A stretch of 8,498 nt of DNA from an uncultured Anaerobutyricum sp. (GTDB taxonomy: Bacteria > Bacillota > Clostridia > Lachnospirales > Lachnospiraceae). Below, piece by piece: positions 1 through 5,941 of the stretch. The stretch's first letter is position 1; each line of letters starts with the position of its first letter. The translations under genes and the position numbers were made by a program. Under the pieces are notes generated by a model, which was given only the letters and a program-made list of their open reading frames with translations, searched no databases and had not been told where the DNA came from. The stretch covers positions 1-8,498 of the forward strand of contig CAKREJ010000065.1 in assembly GCA_934317185.1 (NCBI GenBank), in the 5' to 3' direction.

Positions 1-48
1 AAACATAAAATGAAATTTATTACTATTTAATCTATTAAGAACGGACGA

Positions 49-264
49 ACCGCGGAAATAAAAGAATCCTTATTTGTTGGAGAAAACGGACGAAAAATAA
101 AAAAGTATATAGCAGCATCTGTGTCAGTAGTCGCTGCGCATTGAATGTTCGCTTAACAGCTCCCATTCAATACTTGCTCCGAGGTCACATCTGCTACTAT
201 ATACTTTTTTATTTTTCTGTTTTTTCATCAATTCTTCAAATAAGGATTCTTTTATTTCTGCGGT
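49..264. repeat. 28-bp inverted repeat enclosing hairpin element copy 1
   Basis: Positions 49-76 and the reverse complement of 237-264 match at 27 of 28 bases (shared core AATAAAAGAATCCTTATTTG). Weaker pairing continues outward through AACGGACGA at 40-48 and its counterpart near 266-275. These arms enclose the 136-nt element at 86-221, so roughly 40-275 is one long imperfect palindrome with asymmetric internal loops at 77-85 and 222-236. The second element copy lacks these arms, which suggests they are a separate layer added around the core hairpin. Confidence 0.85.
86..221 (-). repeat. 136-nt structured repeat, copy 1 (candidate RNA or terminator hairpin)
   Basis: Read on the minus strand this copy starts with AACAGAAAAATAAAAAA, has a variable stem arm, a conserved 70-nt core (120-189) and the second stem arm, and ends with TTTTTTATTTTTCGTCCGT. 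Element length equals that of copy 2 (136 nt). The A-rich and T-rich ends pair (12 bp). The variable arms 105-117 and 192-204 form 13 pairs, 12 of them Watson-Crick and one a wobble when read on the minus strand. Inside the core, TGTG pairs with CACA, TCG with CGA, GC with GC, and a 10-bp stem (138-147 with 164-173, centred on TTGAATG/CATTCAA) closes a 16-nt loop containing TAAGCGA. No open reading frame explains it. It could be a structured RNA, a decorated bidirectional terminator, or a DNA hairpin used by a mobile element. I do not recognise the family. Confidence 0.75.
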
Positions 265-303
265 TCTCGTCTGTTGCTAAACTGAAGATGAGAATTAAAT
301 AGT

Positions 304-528
304 ATGGAAGGAAGTGGGGGAAAGGACGAAACAAATTGGCTGTTTTGATAGATTATCGATTATCTGCAATGGGCATATTTTTCTGTTTTTAGTAATATTT
401 CGCTGAATATTATGGTTTTAGAGCGAATTATTAATATATTGTCGCAATATTTTATATGAAACATAGATCCCCACATCTGAAGCAAGAATTCCCTAATATC
501 TTCCGTCTTCTCCCCCTTCTCTCTCCTG
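304..528. other. AT-rich middle segment between the two repeat units, no gene recognised
   Basis: This 225-bp stretch lies between two inverted heptamers. Its ends are purine-rich on the left (304-332) and pyrimidine-rich on the right (501-528) and are loosely complementary with one-base indels, sharing a GGGGGA run and GACG. Part of that match may be composition rather than ancestry. Inside is a perfect 7-bp inverted repeat TAATATT/AATATTA (393-399 and 406-412). A minus-strand TTG-initiated 66-codon frame crosses most of it, but it has no ribosome site and no recognisable domain, so I do not call a gene. Confidence 0.45.
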
Positions 529-558
529 CTATTTAGTATTATTTCTTCTGGGGCAGGC

Positions 559-694
559 AAACAGAAAAATAAAAAAAGAAAGTAGGGTTAAATGTGACCT
601 CGGAGCCAGCATGGGATGCAAGCCTATAAGCGAGCATTCCATACGCAGCGACTACTGGCACATTTACCCTCTTTCTTTTTTATTTTTCGTCCGT
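559..694 (+). repeat. 136-nt structured repeat, copy 2 (candidate RNA or terminator hairpin)
   Basis: Same architecture as copy 1 but on the plus strand: AACAGAAAAATAAAAAAA at the left end and TTTTTTATTTTTCGTCCGT at the right. The 70-nt core (593-662) aligns without gaps to the copy 1 core with 57 of 70 identical. The opening TGTGACCTCGGAGC and the closing CGCAGCGACTACTG are invariant. The flanking stem differs completely in sequence from copy 1 yet still pairs: AGAAAG (577-582) with CTTTCT (671-676), AGGGT (584-588) with ACCCT (666-670), AAA with TTT, with two bulged T residues. Keeping pairing while losing sequence identity is evidence for selection on structure. The T-rich tract at 676-687 could act as a terminator tail, and the A-rich tract makes the same possible in reverse. 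Confidence 0.75.
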
Positions 695-712
695 CCCTAA
701 TGAACTAAATAG

Positions 713-760
713 TTACTCAAAATGTCAAGTGAAGCATAAAAATTTATATTTTTTGAGTAA
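713..760. repeat. 10-bp perfect inverted repeat between repeat block and galM promoter
   Basis: TTACTCAAAA (713-722) and TTTTGAGTAA (751-760) are perfect inverted copies separated by 28 AT-rich bases. The left arm begins at the last base of the repeat block. The stem is too AT-rich for a strong intrinsic terminator, and there is no T run immediately after the right arm. It may be an operator, the remnant of another small repeat, or chance in AT-rich DNA. Confidence 0.4.
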
Positions 761-823
761 AATATCAAATGTTTTTCTGCAAAATGACATGATAAAATAT
801 GTTTACATTGGCTGTCTAATCTG

Positions 824-851
824 TTGACACATTTTATAGAATTGCTATAAT
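824..851 (+). promoter_or_regulatory. galM promoter, extended -10 type
   Basis: A consensus -35 hexamer TTGACA (824-829) and a consensus -10 hexamer TATAAT (846-851) are separated by 16 bp, and TG at 843-844 makes an extended -10. Transcription should start near 858, leaving a leader of about 80 nt before the GTG start. Both hexamers are perfect sigma-A matches, so basal transcription is probably strong, and any control by sugar would have to be repression or interference. A 9-bp direct repeat overlaps the promoter (see 832-860). Confidence 0.85.
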
Positions 852-860
852 TTTTATAGA
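832..860 (+). promoter_or_regulatory. Direct repeat TTTTATAGA with 20-bp period over the galM promoter
   Basis: TTTTATAGA occurs at 832-840 and again at 852-860, exactly 20 bp apart; extended to 13 bases the two copies agree at 11. A period of about two helical turns resembles the direct half-sites of AraC-family proteins, and the locus encodes one. The copies flank the -10 hexamer, which would favour repression rather than activation. Chance in AT-rich DNA is a real alternative. Confidence 0.35.
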
Positions 861-875
861 TTAGCACCTTAATAT

Positions 876-911
876 GATATTAGGGACAAAATACCTTTTG
901 ATTCTAATATC
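876..911 (+). promoter_or_regulatory. Inverted repeat in the galM leader
   Basis: GATATTAG (876-883) and CTAATATC (904-911) are perfect 8-bp inverted copies with a 20-nt loop, inside the transcribed leader and ending 12 bases before the ribosome site. It could be a weak AU-rich RNA stem or a protein operator. There is no downstream U tract and no recognisable riboswitch class. Confidence 0.35.
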
Positions 912-923
912 TTAATATATGAG

Positions 924-930
924 AAGGAGA
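924..930 (+). promoter_or_regulatory. Ribosome binding site fixing the GTG start of galM
   Basis: AAGGAGA ends 7 bases before the GTG at 938. No ATG lies in frame near it, so this site decides that translation begins at the GTG codon, giving an N-terminus (MVKVELLKEL) consistent with the family. Confidence 0.8.
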
Positions 931-937
931 GATTATT

Positions 938-1954
938 GTGGTTAAAGTAGAACTATTAAAAGAACTGGATAACGGCATTCGTTTTTACTCTATGGAGAAT
1001 GAAGCTTTGAAACTTGTTGTTGTAAATATGGGATGTAGAATTATGGAAATCCTTGCACCTGATGCTTCCGGAAAAATGTCTGATGTGATTCTGGGTCTTA
1101 AGAATATTGAAGATTATGCAGATGACCCTGCTTATTTTGGAGCTGTCATCGGTCGTGTTGCTAATCGAATCGGAGATGCACGTTTCACTTTAAACGGAAA
1201 GACTTATGAGCTTTATGCTAATAACGGAACGAATCATTTGCATGGGGGAAAAGAAGGATTTGATAAGAAGCTTTTTGATGTCACTCCTTTAGAGAATGGT
1301 CTTCGTTTCCATTATCTTTCAAAAGATGGGGAAGAGGGTTATCCAGGTAATCTGAATCTATATGTAACGTATACTTTAGATGAGAACGCATTCTCCATTC
1401 ATTATGAAGCGGATACAGATGCCGATACTGTCGTAAACTTTACAAATCATCTGTATTTCAATCTTTCTAACACATTAGAAAAAGTTACCGAGCATTCTCT
1501 TCAGATTAATGCAGATTATATCGGCTGTGTAGATGATACCTGTCTTGCAACGGGAGAACTGCTTCCTGTAAAGGATACACCTTTTGATTTTAATGAAATG
1601 AAAAAGATTGGTCAGGATATTGACGCAGATCACCCTCAGTTAAAGAATGCTTTTGGCTATGATCATTCTTTTGTATTAAAGGGAGAGGAAAGACAGTTAA
1701 CTTTAGAGGAACCGGTTTCTGGCAGAAGACTTGTTATCTCAACGACCGCTCCTGTTATACAGGTTTACACCGGTAACTTCCTGAAGGATGGCTGCATCGG
1801 AAAAGCTGGAAGAGTATATGAAAACAGAGAGGGAGTTGCTTTGGAAACACAACTAATGCCAAATGCTATCAATACTGAGGAAAATCCTTCTGTTATCTTA
1901 AGAAAAGGGGAAAAATTTGAATCCACCACAAAATATATTTTTGAAACAATATAA
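938..1954 (+). CDS. galM: Aldose 1-epimerase (galactose mutarotase)
   Basis: This cytoplasmic enzyme interconverts the beta and alpha anomers of galactose (and glucose), supplying alpha-D-galactose to galactokinase at the head of the Leloir pathway. The 338-residue product has the normal family length and no signal peptide. The family's conserved residues are visible in order: Asn76-Arg77 in GRVANRI, His102 in NHLHGG, His171 in FTNHLYFNLS (the proposed catalytic acid), Asp242 in YDHSF, and Glu303 in ALETQLMPNAIN (the proposed catalytic base). They correspond to Arg71, His96, His170, Asp243 and Glu304 of the Lactococcus lactis enzyme. It is transcribed alone from its own promoter and converges on the sensor operon, sharing a terminator with it. 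Its position next to an Mgl-type system fits a role on imported galactose. Identification is secure; the exact sugar preference is not. Confidence 0.96.
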   Translation: MVKVELLKELDNGIRFYSMENEALKLVVVNMGCRIMEILAPDASGKMSDVILGLKNIEDYADDPAYFGAVIGRVANRIGDARFTLNGKTYELYANNGTNHLHGGKEGFDKKLFDVTPLENGLRFHYLSKDGEEGYPGNLNLYVTYTLDENAFSIHYEADTDADTVVNFTNHLYFNLSNTLEKVTEHSLQINADYIGCVDDTCLATGELLPVKDTPFDFNEMKKIGQDIDADHPQLKNAFGYDHSFVLKGEERQLTLEEPVSGRRLVISTTAPVIQVYTGNFLKDGCIGKAGRVYENREGVALETQLMPNAINTEENPSVILRKGEKFESTTKYIFETI

Positions 1955-1990
1955 TTATTAATTTATAAGATACCAGAGTCAAAAAGCCTA

Positions 1991-2006
1991 CGCAAGCTTG
2001 CTTGCG
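1991..2006. repeat. Short GC-rich hairpin downstream of galM
   Basis: CGCAAGC (1991-1997) and GCTTGCG (2000-2006) are perfect inverted 7-mers with a 2-base gap (or a 6-bp stem with a 4-base loop). It lies 37 bp after the galM stop and lacks a T tract, so it is not itself a good intrinsic terminator. It may stabilise the galM 3' end or simply precede the real terminator at 2032-2080. Confidence 0.4.
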
Positions 2007-2031
2007 AGAGTACAAGCACATAAGAAAAAGC

Positions 2032-2080
2032 AAAAAAACAGAATTCCCTGCTATAGCTATGGCAGAGAATTCTGTTTTTC
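2032..2080. terminator. Bidirectional intrinsic terminator between convergent galM and the sensor operon
   Basis: AAAAACAGAATTC (2034-2046) pairs perfectly with GAATTCTGTTTTT (2067-2079), and an inner stem CTGC/GCAG (2048-2051 with 2062-2065) closes a loop of 10 bases. It has a T run on the plus side and an A run that becomes a U run on the minus side, so it can stop galM transcripts and transcripts of the minus-strand operon, whose last stop codon lies at 2082-2084. Confidence 0.9.
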
Positions 2081-2081
2081 T

Positions 2082-3113
2082 TTATGGGATCATACTTGAT
2101 ACATTTTCTTTTGTTACTTTTTTATATGGCAGATAAATACATTTTTTGTTTTCGAATGAAATATCCTCCATTCCTTTTCCTGTGACCGCCGCAGTGATAA
2201 GTTTTACCATTGCTTTCGCCTGTCCTTCTTTATCGTTATATACTGTTGCGGCGATTTTTCCTTCCTGTACTGCCTTTAATCCATCTTTCGTACCATCAAT
2301 CCCAAAGAAAACCGGAATGTTGGATTCTGTATATCCAAGCTTTTCATAGGCATCTACGGCTCCTAATACCATAGAATCACTGTTGGCAATAACCATTTCT
2401 ATGTCTGTTTTGTATTCTCCAATGAGCTGCATCATTCTCGTCTGTGCCTGGGCACGGTTCCAGTTTGCAATCTGATAGCTTAGTTTTTCCAACGCAATTC
2501 CATTGGACTTTAAACATTCTACTACACTTTCTGTACGGATAATGGCATCCTGATGTCCCATCTCTCCTTCTAAAATAACATATTGTATTTTTCCATCATT
2601 ATTTCTGTCTACTTTTTTATTCTTTTTAATAAAGTCTGCTGCAAGCTCTCCCTGTAATTCTCCAGACTGTTTTGCCTTTCCTCCTACATAATAAAGCTTA
2701 TCCCACCTAAGCAAATCTTCTTCTACAGGCTCCCGATTGAAGAAAATGATCGGAATATCTTTTTCCCTTGCGGCATCAATAATTTCTGACGGCTCTGTTC
2801 TATCTGCCAGATTAACACATAAAACATTACATCCGTCATTTATCATCTGTTTTATCTGATCATTTTGGACTCTTTGAGACTTTGCCGCATCCATGATCGT
2901 CATACTTACATCATATCCCTGCTTCTCTATAGTGTTACACTCTTCTTTAAATGAATCTACCAGTTCTCCAATAAAGGTATCTTTTTGATCATAGCAAGCA
3001 ACACCTATATATATCTGATTATCTGATTTCGGCTGATTTTTACTGCACATAGAAAAAATCAAAGTCCCTGCAAACGCTGTCATTATTATTATTCCTGTGA
3101 TTTTTATCTTCAT
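2082..3113 (-). CDS. mglB: MglB-type galactose/glucose-binding protein
   Basis: A periplasmic-binding-protein fold that captures galactose or glucose outside the membrane. The 343-residue product starts with a hydrophobic segment (about residues 5-22) and Cys23, suggesting a lipoprotein, although the residues before the cysteine (FSM) are an atypical lipobox. By eye alignment with E. coli MglB, the sugar contacts are kept: Asp45, Phe47, Asn126, His187, Asp189, Arg193, Trp218, Asp273 and Asn293. The exception is the position of Asn211, which is Ser245. The EF-hand-like calcium loop is present at 169-177 (DRNNDGKIQ) with Glu239 as the distant ligand. A strong AAAGGAGG site 5 bases upstream sets the start; the gap to the preceding gene is 15 bp. 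It is the last gene of an operon with a kinase and regulator, not of the transporter operon, so it may present sugar to the kinase, serve MglAC, or both. Family assignment is strong; the role in sensing is inferred. Confidence 0.9.
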   Translation of the reverse strand: MKIKITGIIIMTAFAGTLIFSMCSKNQPKSDNQIYIGVACYDQKDTFIGELVDSFKEECNTIEKQGYDVSMTIMDAAKSQRVQNDQIKQMINDGCNVLCVNLADRTEPSEIIDAAREKDIPIIFFNREPVEEDLLRWDKLYYVGGKAKQSGELQGELAADFIKKNKKVDRNNDGKIQYVILEGEMGHQDAIIRTESVVECLKSNGIALEKLSYQIANWNRAQAQTRMMQLIGEYKTDIEMVIANSDSMVLGAVDAYEKLGYTESNIPVFFGIDGTKDGLKAVQEGKIAATVYNDKEGQAKAMVKLITAAVTGKGMEDISFENKKCIYLPYKKVTKENVSSMIP

Positions 3114-3128
3114 GCCGTCCTCCTTTAT

Positions 3129-4103
3129 TTATTGGCTGAGTGTAAATAACAAATCCTGATTTTCTTTTGAGAAGAGATTATCTCTGGTAAGTATCGTATA
3201 AGATACTTTCTGATCTTTCATCTGATAAAATGATTTACGAAGCTTATTTACTGTTTCAGCAACACATTGATAACCTGCTGTAAATTCATCCGATATGACA
3301 AGACACTCTGCCCACCCTGTATCAAGACAATATACAGCCTCTGTAGAATTGCCAATTCCATAGACGATTGCTCCATATAAATTATTTTGCTTTGCAGATT
3401 CTCCTGCCTCTACCAAACTGGTATCATCAAGAGCTAACACGATATCCACCTTCCTTTGTGACTGTAAGGTTGTGTTCTTTCTTATTCCTTCATCACGAGA
3501 TACCGACCATAGGATTTTTGCTCCGGTATCTTTCAAAGTATCACAAACTCCTTTTTTTCGTTCACAATCTGATTCTGAGTTACTGTTTTCTGCAAAAATT
3601 CCTATTTTCTTTCCAGTCAGATTCCCATTATTATTTTCGATCAGCTTCCTTGCTAAAGCAACTCCCATATCGTACTGATTCGGTTGTGTTACAGGAATCG
3701 CTGATTTCTTTTTTATGTTAGCAGGTCTTTCTCCTGCTAATATGAGCGGCACCTTTTTCTGTATTTTTTTTAGCTTGGAATACTCTTTACTGTCCCCTAC
3801 CATCTTTACAATAATTGCATCGGCACCTTTATCCATTTCCTGCTGAATGACTTCTATCTCATCTTCAGACATATTGATATTTGCCTTACTGATAAGTACC
3901 GTATTCACTCCGTATTCCTGTGATGCCATTTTTAATCCATATTTAAAGGCGGCCCACTGGCTCTCTTCTATATCAGGAATAATCACGGCAATTCTTTCTG
4001 CTTTATTTTCGTTTTTATTATATAACATAAAAAAAGCTAATGTCACAACCAGAATTCCCAAAACGATTTCTGTTAAAATAAAAGTTCTTTTTCCATATTT
4101 CAT
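3129..4103 (-). CDS. Membrane-anchored periplasmic-binding-protein-like sensor partner
   Basis: A 324-residue protein with an N-terminal membrane helix (about residues 8-28) that lacks a cysteine or clear cleavage site, so it is probably an uncleaved anchor. It is followed by a type I (ribose/galactose/LacI-like) binding-protein domain from about residue 36 (RIAVIIPDIEESQW) to about 300. Landmarks are GADAIIVK (93-100), LTGKKIGIFAEN (162-173), DIVLALDDTSLVEAG (220-234) and VYGIGNSTEAV (247-257). Aligned by eye to MglB, nearly all sugar-contact residues are replaced and the calcium loop is absent; only an Arg (182) is kept. Its ATG overlaps the kinase stop codon (ATGA), with AGGAAG 6 bases upstream, indicating translational coupling. 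This resembles XylFII of Clostridium beijerinckii, an anchored binding protein that signals through a LytS kinase. The role is inferred, and the ligand is unknown. Confidence 0.8.
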   Translation of the reverse strand: MKYGKRTFILTEIVLGILVVTLAFFMLYNKNENKAERIAVIIPDIEESQWAAFKYGLKMASQEYGVNTVLISKANINMSEDEIEVIQQEMDKGADAIIVKMVGDSKEYSKLKKIQKKVPLILAGERPANIKKKSAIPVTQPNQYDMGVALARKLIENNNGNLTGKKIGIFAENSNSESDCERKKGVCDTLKDTGAKILWSVSRDEGIRKNTTLQSQRKVDIVLALDDTSLVEAGESAKQNNLYGAIVYGIGNSTEAVYCLDTGWAECLVISDEFTAGYQCVAETVNKLRKSFYQMKDQKVSYTILTRDNLFSKENQDLLFTLSQ

Positions 4104-5941
4104 GTTTCTTCCTGTTTTTCTTTCTGAGACGAACTCTCAAACTTCTTTCTATTTTCCTCTGAATAAACAATTGCCGGTATTTTGATGGAGACTGTCGTTC
4201 CTTCGTCTAACTCACTTTCAATATGTAAACCGTACTGTTCTCCGAACAAAATCTTTATCCGGTTATTTACATTTACCAGTCCCACACCGGAACCTTTTTT
4301 ATGTACTCTTTTTGTATCAGTTAGAAGGAATTCTACTTCTTCTTCCGGTATTCCCATTCCATTGTCTGTTACGGTCAGAAGAATTTCATCTTTCTCCCTG
4401 ACTCCCCGGACGATAATTTCTCCACAATCATCCATTTCTCTTACGCCGTAATTAATCGCATTCTCTAAAATCGGCTGCAAGATCAGCTTCACAATACAAC
4501 AATCTAAAATATCCGGTGCGATGTCAAAAGAAACCTGAAATTTATTTTTATAGCGTACCTTCTGAATATTCATATAACTTTGTGCATGCTGTAGTTCATC
4601 CTTAACAGAAATAACTGTATGACCTTTAGAAAGACTGATGCGGAAAAGTCTTGCAAGCTGCGAAATCATAAATACTGCTTCATCATTCCTTTCCCCCTCG
4701 ATCATCCATGTGATGGAGTCTAGTGTATTATAAAGGAAATGGGGATTAATCTGACTTTGCAGAACTTCCAATTCACTCTTTCTTCTCTCCGTCTGTTCCC
4801 ATACAATTTTTTGCATTAACGCTGTATTTTGTTTGTAAGAATTTCGAATCGATCTTCCCAAATGTTGAATTTCACGGGAACCTCCTATATAAATTTCCGA
4901 TTCTTTTCCCTCTTCGTATTCTGTAACAGAATTATTAAGCTTCATAATCGGTTTAGAGATTCTTACAGATATAAGCCGGTTAATTAATGTAAGCATCATC
5001 GTCATAAGTAAGATTAAAATAAGTACAAACTGCTTTACGTCAAGCATCTTACTTGAGAAAATAGAATATGGCATAACACAGACTAATTTCCAGCCTGTAT
5101 AACCGATTGTATCTACAACAATTTCTCTTCGCTCTCCGTTCTCTCTCTCTTCATACACACTTTCTTTTGCTGTTGCAGCCCGCTTACTGCTTTCATTTTT
5201 CATACCATTATCAATCTGCACCTGATGCGGATGATAAATAATCTGTCCATTACTATCACACATATAAAAATACTGTCCGCTCCCGGCAGTGTTAATTCGA
5301 TCCATCATTCGTGCGATTCCTGAATAATCCATATCAACAAGCAGTACACCCAATTGTGTACTGCTTCCATTCGTCAGCTCAACAACACGACTTGAAGAGA
5401 TTACCCAGTAATATCGACAGGAACCATCATCAAACAAATTCTGTACATGCGGTGTGGAAAAATGAATATTTTCCATCTGATTCATCGCATGCATAAACCA
5501 CTCCTGCTTTGTCACATTCGGATCTTCCTTCTGTGCTACAACAGGCTCTGCCTCCATCAGACTTCCCGATTTGTTATAGATAGCAATACTGCGAAGATTT
5601 TCCTTATTTGCCTCGTATAAAAGGTTCATCCCATTATGAATTTTATCTGACTGACTGGAAATATCACTTTCTTTTATAATATCGTAATATAAAGCATCGG
5701 ATATCTGCCGCATATTAATCAGATAATCTTCCACACTTTCTATAGTCTGATCCATAAGTCTCTGATTATTTTCTAACATCTCCTGTCTTGACATACTGGA
5801 AAAACGCAGATACATCACACTTCCCATACACAGCATGATCACTGCGGAAATAAGTGAAAATGCGACCATCAATGTTGTCTGTATATTTCCCGGTCTATAC
5901 ATAAATATTTTTTCTTTACCTACTTTTTTAAATGTTTTCAT
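4100..5941 (-). CDS. Sensor histidine kinase, YesM/LytS-like (dCache-HAMP-His_kinase-HATPase)
   Basis: A 613-residue membrane kinase that should phosphorylate the adjacent regulator. It has a first membrane helix (about 22-43), an extracellular domain of about 255 residues with a Cache-like segment (YFYMCDSNGQIIYHPHQ, about 224-240), a second membrane helix (about 303-324), a HAMP linker (about 326-378), and the His_kinase core QINPHFLYNTL with the phosphorylatable His401. The ATPase domain shows ENAINYG (493-499), DNGMGI (526-531) and GSGVGLVNVNNRI (550-562). The frame is open 17 codons further upstream (to 5992), but that start has no ribosome site. ATG at 5941 is preceded by AGGA 7 bases away and overlaps the regulator stop by 14 bases, so I prefer it. 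The stop overlaps the next start (ATGA). The co-encoded binding proteins suggest the stimulus is a sugar delivered as a protein complex. Confidence 0.93.
   Translation of the reverse strand: MKTFKKVGKEKIFMYRPGNIQTTLMVAFSLISAVIMLCMGSVMYLRFSSMSRQEMLENNQRLMDQTIESVEDYLINMRQISDALYYDIIKESDISSQSDKIHNGMNLLYEANKENLRSIAIYNKSGSLMEAEPVVAQKEDPNVTKQEWFMHAMNQMENIHFSTPHVQNLFDDGSCRYYWVISSSRVVELTNGSSTQLGVLLVDMDYSGIARMMDRINTAGSGQYFYMCDSNGQIIYHPHQVQIDNGMKNESSKRAATAKESVYEERENGERREIVVDTIGYTGWKLVCVMPYSIFSSKMLDVKQFVLILILLMTMMLTLINRLISVRISKPIMKLNNSVTEYEEGKESEIYIGGSREIQHLGRSIRNSYKQNTALMQKIVWEQTERRKSELEVLQSQINPHFLYNTLDSITWMIEGERNDEAVFMISQLARLFRISLSKGHTVISVKDELQHAQSYMNIQKVRYKNKFQVSFDIAPDILDCCIVKLILQPILENAINYGVREMDDCGEIIVRGVREKDEILLTVTDNGMGIPEEEVEFLLTDTKRVHKKGSGVGLVNVNNRIKILFGEQYGLHIESELDEGTTVSIKIPAIVYSEENRKKFESSSQKEKQEET

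Larger units (their letters stand above)
22..713. repeat. Composite block of nested inverted repeats
   Basis: This non-coding block has inverted repeats at several scales. Its outer ends are imperfect inverted copies: 22-49 and the reverse complement of 686-713 match at 23 of 28 positions and share ACTATTTA and ACGGACGAA. The heptamer CTATTTA or its complement TAAATAG occurs in alternating orientation at 23-29, 296-302, 529-535 and 706-712, dividing the block into a left unit (about 22-303), a middle (304-528) and a right unit (about 529-713). Each outer unit contains one copy of the 136-nt hairpin element. No transposase gene or clear target-site duplication is visible, so it could be a cluster of non-autonomous MITE-like elements or a multi-hairpin regulatory or RNA locus. 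The repeats are seen directly; mobility is inference. Confidence 0.7.

Noticed and set aside
360..560. Minus-strand 66-codon open frame inside the repeat block
   Set aside because: It begins with TTG, has no ribosome binding site, no recognisable domain, and runs through AT-rich inverted-repeat DNA. Its N-terminal half is encoded by the purine/pyrimidine-rich edge.
22..713. CRISPR array or integron attC sites
   Set aside because: There are only two repeat copies in inverted orientation with no regular spacers, and no cas or integrase gene is in view. The core lacks attC R-box consensus.
22..713. Complete insertion sequence
   Set aside because: Inverted ends exist, but there is no transposase frame and no identifiable target-site duplication, so it is described as repeats only.
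858..937. Riboswitch in the galM leader
   Set aside because: The leader is short and AT-rich with only one simple inverted repeat, and it shows no conserved core of a known class.
1991..2006. Separate galM terminator at the CGCAAGC/GCTTGCG hairpin
   Set aside because: It has no T tract, and a much better terminator follows at 2032-2080.
3368..3721. Plus-strand open frames opposite the anchored binding protein and kinase genes (also 3472-3678 and 3847-4185)
   Set aside because: They lie antisense to well-supported genes, have no ribosome sites and show the low-complexity composition expected of the opposite strand of coding DNA.
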